44,566 bases of DNA. Source: a virus. The translations under genes and the position numbers were made by a program. The notes under the pieces were generated by a model. The model was not told the origin of the DNA and searched no databases. It saw nothing but the letters and a program-made list of their open reading frames with translations. The stretch covers positions 1-44,566 of the IMG/VR virus record IMGVR_UViG_3300017971_001825; one strand, given 5' to 3'. This document shows positions 1 to 8,236 of the stretch, piece by piece (the first letter of the stretch is position 1; each line of letters opens with the position of its first letter).

Positions 1-143
1 CTAGTAGGGTCGACCTGTTGCCAATTAATATCCAATTGGAATCCATCTATTTGATTTATACCTATGGCACCACTAACACTTTGAACACCAATCATGAACT
101 TAGAGAAAATCCCCCCTCCTATGGTCCTTACCTTTACGTTCAT
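1..143 (-). CDS. Partial hypothetical protein, 3' end outside window
   Basis: The first 47 codons of a minus-strand gene run off the left edge of the window. The ATG overlaps the TGA stop of the methyltransferase gene in an ATGA arrangement, which is typical of translational coupling, so this is the next gene of the same operon. The visible part (begins MNVKVRTIGGGIFSK) is glycine- and isoleucine-rich and shows no motif I recognise. From its place at the distal end of a glycosyltransferase operon it may also act in glycan synthesis, but nothing in the residues shows this. Confidence 0.55.
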   Translation of the reverse strand, partial: MNVKVRTIGGGIFSKFMIGVQSVSGAIGINQIDGFQLDINWQQVDPT

Positions 144-685
144 TTGGTTGCTTCAACATTTAAACTAATTAGAGTACCATTTTCTTTATCCATATGTGGT
201 ATGTAAGCTTGTGAATGGTCGTCGAAGTCAGAATGTTCAGTATCCCTCCAATCATATCTTTTAACAAAGTTAAACCCACACTCCTCTAATACATTCTTTA
301 ATGATGGGAAGTCATAGGTTGTTCTATGGTAAATGGTTTCTTCACCCATACTCATTCTACCATATAGTGGACCTAATATACCTTCTAAGGTTAATATATC
401 TCCATCATCATATAACTTAATCATTGTATAGAAATCGGGTGTTGCCAATCTTATAACACCACCAGGTTTTAATACCCTATACCAATCCTTTAAAATCTCT
501 TTGATTTGTTCTCTATCGAAATATGCTATAACGTGTGAAGCGTAAATTAAGTCAGCCACATTATCCTCAAGAGGTAATGGTTTAGAAACATCTGTCTTAT
601 AGTCTAGATGTTCATAATCTCCGTTATCAATGTGGACCCAATCAGAACCAAAGTTCCTCCATCCACATCCTAAATTAATTTTCAT
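140..685 (-). CDS. SAM-dependent class I methyltransferase
   Basis: This 181-residue protein has the compact Methyltransf_11-like layout. An SAM-binding loop LGCGWRNF lies at residues 5-12, an acidic end of strand 2 near HIDNG at about 18-22, a D-L-I-Y-A-S-H strand-4 region near 45-51, and the RVLKPGGVIRLATPD stretch usual in this family near 70-84. The target is not evident. It overlaps the cupin gene by about 11 bases and the next partial gene by 4, so it is co-transcribed with the sugar genes. Methylation of a sugar or of a sugar-nucleotide precursor is a reasonable inference. The fold assignment is firm and the substrate is unknown. Confidence 0.85.
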   Translation of the reverse strand: MKINLGCGWRNFGSDWVHIDNGDYEHLDYKTDVSKPLPLEDNVADLIYASHVIAYFDREQIKEILKDWYRVLKPGGVIRLATPDFYTMIKLYDDGDILTLEGILGPLYGRMSMGEETIYHRTTYDFPSLKNVLEECGFNFVKRYDWRDTEHSDFDDHSQAYIPHMDKENGTLISLNVEATK

Positions 686-1094
686 CTAAAAACACTTTAT
701 CTAATGCCTGACCCTCGTAAGGTCCTGTCTTATACTCATATACGATTGTGTCGTCTTCCATAATCTCATATGTATGACCACCGTATAGAGTGAAACTAGC
801 ATCACCAACCTCTAAAATAGGTTCAGCAATCAATGTATCATCTATATCATAGAATCTACACTTAACACGACCTTTAATAACAACCCAAGATTCTTGAGCT
901 ATTTGTTTCTCGTAGGTACGTTGTTTCTCAATGTGTTTATGGGGTTTAAATGTTTTACCGTTCTCCATTTTTAATGTAGCACACTGAATAAAATTATCTT
1001 CAGGTACAACATCATTCCTACCATCAATATCTGATAAACGATTTATGATGTGTAATAATTTATTGGGTTCTATTTTAGAATAAATCTTTTCCAT
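675..1094 (-). CDS. Cupin-fold protein in glycan operon
   Basis: A small single-domain protein with a cupin core: a first motif around FKPHKH, then QESWVVIKGRVKCRFYD, a turn with GDASFTLYGGHTYEI, and a final strand VYEYKTGPYEG. Histidines in the first motif could bind a metal. Cupins in polysaccharide clusters are often sugar-nucleotide epimerases or isomerases or have no known activity, so no reaction is assigned. I chose the ATG at 1094, two bases after the stop of the fucosyltransferase gene. A second in-frame ATG at 1112 would add six residues and overlap that gene by 16 bases. Confidence 0.75.
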   Translation of the reverse strand: MEKIYSKIEPNKLLHIINRLSDIDGRNDVVPEDNFIQCATLKMENGKTFKPHKHIEKQRTYEKQIAQESWVVIKGRVKCRFYDIDDTLIAEPILEVGDASFTLYGGHTYEIMEDDTIVYEYKTGPYEGQALDKVFLDEN

Positions 1095-1096
1095 AT

Positions 1097-1906
1097 TTAT
1101 ACTTTTATCCATTCCTCAGGTAATACATCATTGGTGTTGAAGTGGTTATAAGCTGGGCCAAACCATTTAGATGGTCCTACAACAATCTTATCAGGATTAT
1201 CGTTTAACCAAGCACCCCACCAAGAGAAACTTGAGTTTGCTATTATGTTATTATCCATTAGAGACATTAAATAAATCTCTATGTAATCTTTTTCGTTTTC
1301 AATAAACGTGACACCATCACCATTAAAGTGTTTTTTACACCATTGGATGTCGTCACTAAACACGACATATATGTCCGTTTTATCTTTTGTTAATTCTATC
1401 GCTTTTTGGTAATATTCTAAAGTCTGTACTGGATGGTGTTGTGGATGTCTCACATAATCACCTCTTCTAACGTGTATACTAGTCACTCTCTTATCTAATA
1501 AATGACCATATTTAGTTTTTATCTCACCTAATATATCTTCAGGTATTTTAAATAGTTCTCTAATTTCTTTAGAGTATTTTTTGAAATATTTTTCCGATTG
1601 GAAGAACCCATCTAAAATAGCTACATCACCATTTATAGGAATATCTTGATAATGAAATGGATACGTATATACCTTAGTGTTGGGTGGTGCTGGTTCCATA
1701 ATCATGTTCTTAAGGAAGTTAAGTCTTAGATATTCTGAACTGTGTTTAAGATTAGGGTTAAAGTTATTCTCTCTATTTAAGTAAGCTAACTGATTATCCC
1801 TATTATTAAAAGATGGTTTGGTATTTTTAGATAACGCGATAGCATGTGTTGCAGCAATACCGAACATCATATTAGCTAACCCACCTCTTAATGTGTAGTA
1901 AATCAT
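1097..1906 (-). CDS. Alpha-1,2-fucosyltransferase-like glycosyltransferase (GT11)
   Basis: The 269-residue protein fits glycosyltransferase family 11. The N-terminus YTLRGGLANMMFGIAATHAIA is the usual opening with the G-x-x-N-x-x-F pattern. The GDP-fucose-binding HVRRGDYV motif lies near residue 145, followed by a VVFSDDIQWCKKHF segment and the C-terminal NSSFSWWGAWLN signature. Family members transfer fucose from GDP-fucose onto galactose-type acceptors. The gene overlaps the GT25 gene by 4 bases at its start and is followed within two bases by the cupin. The acceptor could be host surface glycan, phage protein or modified DNA base, and the sequence does not say which. Confidence 0.9.
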   Translation of the reverse strand: MIYYTLRGGLANMMFGIAATHAIALSKNTKPSFNNRDNQLAYLNRENNFNPNLKHSSEYLRLNFLKNMIMEPAPPNTKVYTYPFHYQDIPINGDVAILDGFFQSEKYFKKYSKEIRELFKIPEDILGEIKTKYGHLLDKRVTSIHVRRGDYVRHPQHHPVQTLEYYQKAIELTKDKTDIYVVFSDDIQWCKKHFNGDGVTFIENEKDYIEIYLMSLMDNNIIANSSFSWWGAWLNDNPDKIVVGPSKWFGPAYNHFNTNDVLPEEWIKV

Positions 1907-2562
1907 TTTAGGAATTTATAGTTTACGTTAGAGTGTTGGATGTCAGAATAACCATCCAATTGCCAAGCTAGATGTGGTTTAAAACAATATACACCTAATG
2001 ACCTATGTAATTCAGCTAAAAAGTAATCTACAGCAACAGAAGGCGTGAACCTAGTGTCCCTATTATCTAATACCTTTTTAATGTTTTTCTCTAAATGAAG
2101 TATCATAATATCATAAACATTCTCACTAATACCACATGCGTGAATAGCGTAACTTTTGTTAAGTCTTACCACCCCATTATTTATGGGTCTCACACCACCA
2201 ATGTGGTTACCACCGAAAAATAATATATCCCAATTTGGTGGTACGTTATTAATTAGACTACTAAATTTCTCATTTAAATCATCGACAAATACTACATCAT
2301 CTTCTAATAGTAGTAATCTTTTTACCCCCTCTTCTTTAGCCTTTTTAATAGCATTAAGATGACTATAACATCCTGCTAACTCCGCGTTATATGTTTTCCC
2401 ATGAGGTAAATCTAACTCTGATTGTCCATCGGTAGCGGAGAATCTCTCCACTTCCAAACCTAATTTTTTGAATTGTGGTAAACAATTCTCTTCCCATCTA
2501 TCGGGTCTCCTGTCTAGGTTAATACAGTAAATTTTATCGAAATATTCATTTACACTTCCCAT
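1903..2562 (-). CDS. Glycosyltransferase family 25 (LPS-type)
   Basis: The 219-residue protein opens with FDKIYCINLDRRPDRW, the hallmark of family 25 (LPS galactosyltransferase-like, PF01755). An acceptor or donor loop LAGCYSHLNAIKKAKEEG and the metal-binding LLLLEDDVVF (E-D-D) follow in the middle third. Length and motif order match the family. Enzymes of this family add hexoses to lipooligosaccharide or to hydroxylysine. It sits between a GT2-like gene and GT11 with short overlaps on both sides, so it is part of one polycistronic message. Confidence 0.88.
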   Translation of the reverse strand: MGSVNEYFDKIYCINLDRRPDRWEENCLPQFKKLGLEVERFSATDGQSELDLPHGKTYNAELAGCYSHLNAIKKAKEEGVKRLLLLEDDVVFVDDLNEKFSSLINNVPPNWDILFFGGNHIGGVRPINNGVVRLNKSYAIHACGISENVYDIMILHLEKNIKKVLDNRDTRFTPSVAVDYFLAELHRSLGVYCFKPHLAWQLDGYSDIQHSNVNYKFLK

Positions 2563-3344
2563 GTGTTAAAAAGTTTATCTACTTTAACGATATCGTAAAA
2601 TTTATCAGGAGCTCCACCCATCAATCCTTTTTTGGGGTACTCCCACGACTCATAGTAGTTTACTAGTTTGTCGATATTTTTAAAGTTAGGTGATGCTGAC
2701 GAATTTTGTAGTTTTTTACGAATATCCTTACGTACATAACTCATATGATGCATTTCCACCTCTTCTCTGGTGAATATTTTGGTGTTTATTAAACCTGTGT
2801 TAGCGTAATTAACCCTTCTTGTTGGGTCTACTAGTACAGGGAATGGGGCTCCGATAACATATTCGATACCTTGACCCATTTTATGGAATAATGATACATA
2901 ATACTCTTCTTTTGGTTCTAACCTATGTTCCGAATCCTTGTAATATGTCACCATTTGACAAGCTGAAGTGTTGTAATCACCCTCTTCTATTGTTTTTTGA
3001 ACGTACTTCATTTGTTCGTCCGTATAGAACTCATCCGAATCCATAGCCATATGGTAATCACATCCAGCACCTTCTGAAAGTATTATACCAATATTTCTTT
3101 TTCTTATTTCGTTGTAGTGCCCACCCTTATCTACTTTAGGTCTGTATTCAAACAACTCATCTATTAAACCTTCTGATTTTAATCTTTCTAATAGTGGGAC
3201 CAACCCCTCAGAACAAGGGTGTCCGAAATTTGATGTGGTCTGATAAACGACTGATACGAAATCAACGTTATCTCTTATAGACTTTATGGAAGACTCTAAT
3301 AGTTCTTCACCATCAAATAAATTATATGATACTCCGTATTTCAT
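2550..3344 (-). CDS. GT2-like glycosyltransferase
   Basis: A 264-residue protein opening MKYGVSYNLFDGEELLESSIKSIR, which matches the first strand and helix of inverting GT-A enzymes that begin with a nucleotide-binding strand. A D-x-D-type motif MAMDSDEFY lies near residue 100, as in family 2-like enzymes that bind a divalent metal and the UDP/GDP sugar. A late MHHMSYVRKD stretch could supply acceptor-side residues. It overlaps the GT25 gene by 13 bases and follows the two-domain transferase gene after 2 bases. The donor and acceptor are not predictable from the sequence. Confidence 0.75.
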   Translation of the reverse strand: MKYGVSYNLFDGEELLESSIKSIRDNVDFVSVVYQTTSNFGHPCSEGLVPLLERLKSEGLIDELFEYRPKVDKGGHYNEIRKRNIGIILSEGAGCDYHMAMDSDEFYTDEQMKYVQKTIEEGDYNTSACQMVTYYKDSEHRLEPKEEYYVSLFHKMGQGIEYVIGAPFPVLVDPTRRVNYANTGLINTKIFTREEVEMHHMSYVRKDIRKKLQNSSASPNFKNIDKLVNYYESWEYPKKGLMGGAPDKFYDIVKVDKLFNTWEV

Positions 3345-3346
3345 TA

Positions 3347-4885
3347 TTACACCAATCTTTTCATTGTCTGCCCAATTAATAATTCTAAATCTTTTGCCGA
3401 AATGTTATCAAAATAATTGTGACATCTTTTACTTGTTATGATTAAAGGTATTAACCTTTTTGTATAATCTTCACCCTCTCTTCTAATCTTCTCAGGGTCA
3501 TTATTTCTTGTTTGACTTTCATAATGGTAACATACCGCATCAGAAACGAACACATTCTTAAGGTTTCTAGTTAAACAATCTATGTTAAGTTCAACATCTT
3601 CAAAACACTCTTGGTATCCCTGATTAAACCCACCAATCTTATTGAACATATCTTTTCTAATCATCATGAAAGCAGCGGTATTACCGAATACATTAGTGTT
3701 CCTAGGGTGGTACCCATAATAAGAACCTAATCCTTTGTGTGATACCCTAATTCTACGGTCCTGACCTATGAAGGCGACAATACCTGAATGCTGTATAGTT
3801 TTATTCTCGTAATACAATCTAGCACCAACAGTGCCAACACCACTTTTACTAGCCACTGAAGCCATTCTTGTTACAGCGTTGTTTATTAGTTCGATATCAT
3901 TATTACAGAATAATAATAATTCAACGTCATCATCTATATGATTCCATACTACATCATTATTGATTTGTGCGAAGTTATAGTAGTCATATTCAATTAACCT
4001 AATATCTCTAACACCATGTTTAGTGATTAGGGATTTAGTTTGTTCAAGTTCATCAGGTGTAGACCCAGTATCGGCAATATAAATGGTCATATTTTCGTAA
4101 CCATCTTTTTCAATGAGGGAATCAACACACTTAGTTAGTAAATGTAGATTACCTTTCGTGGGTATGATAACACCTACCTTTGGTGGTGTTTTAATGTTAA
4201 CCTCTTTTTCTGAATAGAATATTTCACTCTCTAAATTAATAGGTAGTTTGTCCTCGTATTTAGAGATGAACTGTTTTCTATTACTTTCCCATTCATCATT
4301 AGTCATACCGATAGACTTATGAGTGATTCTAATATCTGACATAACACCCACTTTAACATCGTTTAAATGGTTGTTAACACAAAAATCTATTTCATAGAAA
4401 TGGAATCCCTTAAAGTCCTCATCGAAATCAGATTTTAATCTACTCTTTTTAACAGCAAAGAATAATCCGTCAACAATCACGGATTCTAATACCTTATCAC
4501 TGAAGTTTGGACAATATATTGAGTCCCATGATTTACCTTCGTGACTATGTCTAACTTGACCTAACATTTTAGTGTTATCGTCCCACCATCTACCACTTTC
4601 TGATATATCGGTAGTTCCGGCAACGCCTAATATTCCGAAATCAGTAGTTTCGAAATGTTTTATTAATCTTTTTGCCCACTTCTTCGTATTGAATACAATA
4701 TCATCATGACAGAAAACAATAATATCATTTGATGCTTCTTTTAAACCTTTGTTATAAAACTCTGTTAACGGTTGTCCATGGTTTATATACTCGATAACCT
4801 CAACGTCCTTAAGACCTGAGGTTTTCTTAATGTGTTCTTGGTGACTAGGAAACTCTTCTCTAGTACAATATATTACCGTAATCAT
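3347..4885 (-). CDS. Two-domain GT2-family glycosyltransferase
   Basis: The 512-residue protein is a fusion of two GT-A modules. The N-terminal half (about 1-230) opens MITVIYCTREEFPSHQEH, carries IVFCHDDIVF as the D-x-D equivalent, and has an HFYEIDFC segment. The C-terminal half opens KVGVIIPTKGNLHLLTKCVD, has YIADTGSTPDE, LLFCNNDIEL and a late GFNQGYQECFEDVELNID with the ED-x-E acid pair of classical family 2. Such bimodular enzymes often build disaccharide repeats or carry one inactive domain. The gene overlaps the proteasome-like gene by 4 bases. Confidence 0.85.
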   Translation of the reverse strand: MITVIYCTREEFPSHQEHIKKTSGLKDVEVIEYINHGQPLTEFYNKGLKEASNDIIVFCHDDIVFNTKKWAKRLIKHFETTDFGILGVAGTTDISESGRWWDDNTKMLGQVRHSHEGKSWDSIYCPNFSDKVLESVIVDGLFFAVKKSRLKSDFDEDFKGFHFYEIDFCVNNHLNDVKVGVMSDIRITHKSIGMTNDEWESNRKQFISKYEDKLPINLESEIFYSEKEVNIKTPPKVGVIIPTKGNLHLLTKCVDSLIEKDGYENMTIYIADTGSTPDELEQTKSLITKHGVRDIRLIEYDYYNFAQINNDVVWNHIDDDVELLLFCNNDIELINNAVTRMASVASKSGVGTVGARLYYENKTIQHSGIVAFIGQDRRIRVSHKGLGSYYGYHPRNTNVFGNTAAFMMIRKDMFNKIGGFNQGYQECFEDVELNIDCLTRNLKNVFVSDAVCYHYESQTRNNDPEKIRREGEDYTKRLIPLIITSKRCHNYFDNISAKDLELLIGQTMKRLV

Positions 4886-5376
4886 TTCTTAACCTTAAAC
4901 ATATTAATAGGTTCTTCACAATATACTGATAAATGACACGCTGCTTTAATCGCATCCTTACAAGATTTCCCTAAATAAAGGGCTGACAACGCGAAATCCA
5001 TACCAGCACCTATAGCATCATAATCATGAACCTCCTTTACGTAATAACCGTTATTTAATGAGAATGCTTTTTTCTTAAAAACTATAATATAATCGTTTTG
5101 TAATTCTACATCACCTGTTTTAGATTTTAACCAATCATGGAACTCTGATATGAAATCTACCATAGCTTCACAATTAGCTGCCCTAGGTTTTCTAGTCTTA
5201 CAATACATCCTCAATAAAGCCCCTTCTTGAGCCATACCAACAGAACCAATAATCATTCCGTTAACCTTCTCAATCTTGGCTAGTTTATTTTTTTCTTGGG
5301 TCCACCCATAGGCTAGAATACTATCCGCACCTATAGTGATTTTTTTATCCGTTACTTTTACCGCTACTACACTCAT
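4882..5376 (-). CDS. Proteasome beta/HslV-like Ntn hydrolase
   Basis: The 164-residue protein has the layout of a proteasome beta or HslV subunit. It opens MSVVAVKVTDKKITIGADS, has KLAKIEKVNG next, and later AIGAGMDFALSALYLGKSCKDAIKAA, the usual helix after strand S7. If the initiator Met is removed, the chain starts with Ser1 and places Asp17 (in IGADS) and Lys33 (in LAKIEK) exactly where the catalytic Thr1/Asp17/Lys33 set of proteasome-fold peptidases lies. Ser instead of Thr as the N-terminal nucleophile is unusual for this fold but used by other Ntn hydrolases. No unfoldase partner (HslU-like) is visible. It sits between a transferase gene and the small gene next to dUTPase, with 1-4 base spacing. 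The fold call is good, the activity an inference. Confidence 0.75.
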   Translation of the reverse strand: MSVVAVKVTDKKITIGADSILAYGWTQEKNKLAKIEKVNGMIIGSVGMAQEGALLRMYCKTRKPRAANCEAMVDFISEFHDWLKSKTGDVELQNDYIIVFKKKAFSLNNGYYVKEVHDYDAIGAGMDFALSALYLGKSCKDAIKAACHLSVYCEEPINMFKVKK

Positions 5377-5377
5377 C

Positions 5378-5545
5378 CTAATTATAATATATTGGTTTGA
5401 TTGGGATGTTATTGATTTTAATTAACTGTCTTGGGCCCATTTTACCAAACGGTCTCCTATATACAGTTTTACCCTTATCAGGGCTCTCGTATACCCAAAC
5501 TACCTTCTTATCGTTATTTTTCACCTGTTGAACCGAATCCACCAT
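5378..5545 (-). CDS. Small hypothetical protein between dUTPase and Ntn hydrolase
   Basis: A protein of about 55 residues with a basic, beta-rich core (VVWVYESPDKGKTVYRRPFG) and no motif I recognise. The start is uncertain. The ATG at 5545 lies inside the 3' end of the dUTPase gene, giving a 32-base overlap. A GTG at 5524 would shorten the overlap to 11 bases and give a 48-residue chain. The stop lies one base before the next gene's ATG. Spacing and strand agree with a real operon member. Confidence 0.55.
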   Translation of the reverse strand: MVDSVQQVKNNDKKVVWVYESPDKGKTVYRRPFGKMGPRQLIKINNIPIKPIYYN

Positions 5546-6113
5546 CACCACGACTAGTCTCACCTAGTTCATTAACCTCTATTAGATTAGCGGTCTCAGA
5601 ACCAATTCTATGTGATATAACACCTTGTGCTATTCTATCACCCTTTTCCCAACTATACTCGTCGTTAGATAGGTTGACTAACAATACTTTAACCTCACCA
5701 CGATATCCTGTATCTACGGTTCCTGGTGTATTAAGTACTGTTATACCGTGTTTATATGCCATACCACTTCTAGGTCTAATCTGTAATTCACACCCATGTG
5801 GTAATTCAAAATATAAACCTGTTGGGACTAGTGTTCTTTCTAGTGGTTTTAGGGTACCACCTTCCATGGCTCTAAAATCGAAACCTGAATCACCTTCCTT
5901 AGCGTAAACAGGACTTTTAAAATCTGATTTATTTACGAATTTCACAGGTATCTTAACACTATGATTAGTGTCTTCACCCATATTTTGTACACCCTCAGCA
6001 AATGCGATTGCTTTAGATATTTCATCTTTAGTTTCTTGTGGTAATACATCTAATTGTTGTAAATCCCTCAATTCTTTAATGTAACCACCAATAACTTCTT
6101 TATTGTTATCCAT
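5514..6113 (-). CDS. dut: dUTP diphosphatase (dUTPase)
   Basis: All five motifs of trimeric dUTPases are present in order: DSGFDFRA (75-82), RPRSGMAYK (113-121), GTVDTGYRGEVKVLLVN (131-147), GDRIAQGV (158-165) and the C-terminal lid RGDGGFGSTG (188-197). The enzyme converts dUTP to dUMP and pyrophosphate, keeping uracil out of phage DNA and feeding dTMP synthesis. About 54 extra residues at the N-terminus (IKELRDLQQLDVLPQETKDE region) are predicted helical and are not part of the usual 140-150 residue core. The start overlaps the exonuclease stop by one base. Confidence 0.95.
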   Translation of the reverse strand: MDNNKEVIGGYIKELRDLQQLDVLPQETKDEISKAIAFAEGVQNMGEDTNHSVKIPVKFVNKSDFKSPVYAKEGDSGFDFRAMEGGTLKPLERTLVPTGLYFELPHGCELQIRPRSGMAYKHGITVLNTPGTVDTGYRGEVKVLLVNLSNDEYSWEKGDRIAQGVISHRIGSETANLIEVNELGETSRGDGGFGSTGEK

Positions 6114-6823
6114 TATTCTAATGAATTTAATTTCTGTGTTATATCAATCAATGCTTTCACATCTCTTTCACAATATTCTCCAATTAATTTGTGTTCACCC
6201 TTCCAATAGAATTCGTTAACACTATCACCCCTAACATCACCATTCTTAGGTGAATCAACACCCAACATAGTGGTAATTAAATCTAAAGATGATAAACCAT
6301 AACTACCAAAACTCCATACGTCTTTAGTGTCAACCAATTTTAGGTCCCATGGTTTAGTATCATGTGAAGGGAACATTTTTGGTGGCTTCAACCCATTAAT
6401 GAAGTATCTTTTACCTAGAAATGGTATGTCGAATTTTTTAATATTCTGACCACAAAGTGTGAAATCCATACTTTCTACTTTATCGAAAACTTTTCTAGTG
6501 TTGATAAGTATTGTTCTTTCGTCTTCACCACAATGAGATTCTAATTTAACTTCACCTTTATTAGTGACGAAACCTAATGACACACAACAAACCTTACCAA
6601 ACTCAGGGAATAATCCAGCTGTTTGTTTATATAATTCTTCTAGGTACTCATCCCCATCAGGGTTCCACCCGACTAATTTACTTTCATCAGTAACCCTTTT
6701 CTCGAATGTGTTTCTGTAACTATCCCATATTTTTCTCTCATCAGACGGCATGTCTTTAAGAGATTTATATTTTGCTACAGTCTCTACATCAAAATAGAGT
6801 AATTTCTCTAATTTTAAATCCAT
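6113..6823 (-). CDS. DEDD-family 3'-5' exonuclease (polymerase B-like)
   Basis: The 236-residue protein carries the RNase H-like exonuclease signature: LLYFDVET near residues 8-15 (Asp12 and Glu14 as metal ligands), LCGQNIKKFDIPFLGKRY in the middle (Exo II), and GEYCERDVKALIDI near the C-terminus (Exo III, Y-x-x-x-D). This resembles the stand-alone 'PolB-like 3'-5' exonuclease' family. It probably trims or proofreads DNA during phage replication. It overlaps both neighbours by a single base, which ties it to dUTPase and the GT4-like gene in one transcript. Confidence 0.85.
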   Translation of the reverse strand: MDLKLEKLLYFDVETVAKYKSLKDMPSDERKIWDSYRNTFEKRVTDESKLVGWNPDGDEYLEELYKQTAGLFPEFGKVCCVSLGFVTNKGEVKLESHCGEDERTILINTRKVFDKVESMDFTLCGQNIKKFDIPFLGKRYFINGLKPPKMFPSHDTKPWDLKLVDTKDVWSFGSYGLSSLDLITTMLGVDSPKNGDVRGDSVNEFYWKGEHKLIGEYCERDVKALIDITQKLNSLE

Positions 6824-8136
6824 TATGCGTTAGTTTCTTCTATTAATTCTTTTATTTCTGTTTGATTATCTTTAACGATAGTCTTGTAAAATTCCGCTCT
6901 AGTATGTGTAACTGTATCAATATGATACTTATCCTTCACTGTGTTGTATAAGTTCTCACTAAGTAGGTTAATCAATTCAGGATTGTTCTTCAACTTCTTC
7001 ATAGCCTTATACCATTCCTTATGGTTCTTTCTAGATTCAATCAGTACGGCGTTACCGTTTTCATTAATCTTACCACCATATTCGAAAATAGGTACACAGT
7101 CAATTTGGTATGGTCCGTAATCTTGTGCTATGATAGCCTTCTTATGGAACCCTGCTTCAATGACTTTCAACTGAGACTTACATTTGTTGAACATATTCTC
7201 AGTAATTGGTGCCATAGAAACGTCGAACATATTGTAGTTCGATGCGTATGTGGTAATCGGTTTAGTCCAAACCCTCTTATATAAACCATTAGAGAAATCG
7301 TATTCTTTATCTGAATCCCTATCATATCTTTTAAGATTCTTCAATAGTTCACCGTCTGTTAGTTTATAGTTGTCAGTAAAGAACTCCTCATAACGAACCC
7401 AAATACTTTCTTCAGGTCTAATCTTTCTAGTAGTAATCTCACCTGTCATAGGGTTTCTTTCATTAATATTACCCCTAAGGTCAAACCCACAAATAACCAT
7501 TTGTGAATCATCTTTAAATTCCCTCAAGAACCTAGTCACATTACCAGACATTAACTTTAAATCGTGGTAGTGAGAAGAACCACCTAACCAACCGAACCTA
7601 AGTCTATCACTTTCCTCTACATTAGATTGGAATTGTTTCTCAGACGGGTCAATAGCGTTAGGTAACACAATAACATTCTTATTGTGTTTACTAATCTCTT
7701 TAGCGTATATTGGTGTGGTTGTTGTTACGTAATCAGCTTTAGATAAATTTGACACCACCTTAAGAGGTAATTTATCGTTAACAATAGCATCATAAGCGGG
7801 GTGTTCTCTACTAGGCATCCAATAATCATCGATATCCATTATCGTGATGATACCTAACCCACGAAGTTTTTCGAATAGAGGGTCCACCTCTTCTAGATAT
7901 ACTTGTTGAATACTTCTATCTACAACCTTAGGTAGTGTTCTATGGAAATGTACTATTTGGAACTTTTTTAGATATTTGTCGTCGTCCCAATTAAATCCGT
8001 CTGTACCAGCTGTAACGATTTCAATATGAAAATCATCATTATACAATTCTTGTAGTTTCATGTGTGGTTCTACAGACCTAAATTTTGATACACCCGTCCT
8101 ATCAGATGGGAATACTAAAACATTAATTTTACTCAT
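6823..8136 (-). CDS. GT4-type glycosyltransferase
   Basis: The 437-residue protein has the two Rossmann-like halves of a GT-B enzyme. The N-terminal half begins INVLVFPSDRTGVSKFRS and includes the VHFHRTLPK strand. The linker has VTTTTPIYAKEISK and the strand NVIVLPNAIDP typical of GT4 enzymes. The C-terminal half has RFGWLGGSSHYHDLKLM, then DVSMAPITENMFNKCKSQLKVIEAG, the nucleotide-sugar-binding end with the E-x(7)-E-like segment degenerate. It is the first gene of the minus-strand operon. Upstream lies a short gap ending in a terminator, so its promoter should be within 8137-8206. Confidence 0.82.
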   Translation of the reverse strand: MSKINVLVFPSDRTGVSKFRSVEPHMKLQELYNDDFHIEIVTAGTDGFNWDDDKYLKKFQIVHFHRTLPKVVDRSIQQVYLEEVDPLFEKLRGLGIITIMDIDDYWMPSREHPAYDAIVNDKLPLKVVSNLSKADYVTTTTPIYAKEISKHNKNVIVLPNAIDPSEKQFQSNVEESDRLRFGWLGGSSHYHDLKLMSGNVTRFLREFKDDSQMVICGFDLRGNINERNPMTGEITTRKIRPEESIWVRYEEFFTDNYKLTDGELLKNLKRYDRDSDKEYDFSNGLYKRVWTKPITTYASNYNMFDVSMAPITENMFNKCKSQLKVIEAGFHKKAIIAQDYGPYQIDCVPIFEYGGKINENGNAVLIESRKNHKEWYKAMKKLKNNPELINLLSENLYNTVKDKYHIDTVTHTRAEFYKTIVKDNQTEIKELIEETNA

Positions 8137-8206
8137 ATTTTTATTGATTTATAGAGGAAATATAAAGAAAAAGGAAACTTATGTAAACAAATCTTAGGGC
8201 ATAAAA
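8137..8206 (-). promoter_or_regulatory. Probable promoter region of the glycan/nucleotide operon
   Basis: The gap between the GT4-like start and the upstream terminator must contain the operon's promoter. Read on the minus strand it holds a TTTG, then 23 bases, then TATATTTC, which loosely resembles the Bacteroidota TTTG / TAnnTTTG pair, with somewhat long spacing. The ATATTTATTA late box is absent. This is a weak, by-eye match. Confidence 0.3.
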
Positions 8207-8230
8207 AAACCTGAGGTTTAACTCAGGTTT
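8207..8230 (-). terminator. Rho-independent terminator
   Basis: A perfect 9-bp stem (AAACCTGAG / CTCAGGTTT) with a 6-base loop is followed on the minus strand by a run of seven T. It ends the transcript of 10834-8237 and separates it from the glycan/nucleotide operon. Confidence 0.85.
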
Positions 8231-8236
8231 CTCTAC

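Noticed and set aside
1094-1105. TATAAATA sequence before the cupin ATG as a T4 late promoter
   Set aside because: It is an exact T4-type box but lies inside an overlapping operon with no terminator, and the other genes use a different box; AT-rich chance is likelier.
5431-5907. Plus-strand ORF of 158 codons opposite dUTPase
   Set aside because: The minus strand encodes all five dUTPase motifs; the plus-strand product has a random-looking proline/serine composition and no partner genes.
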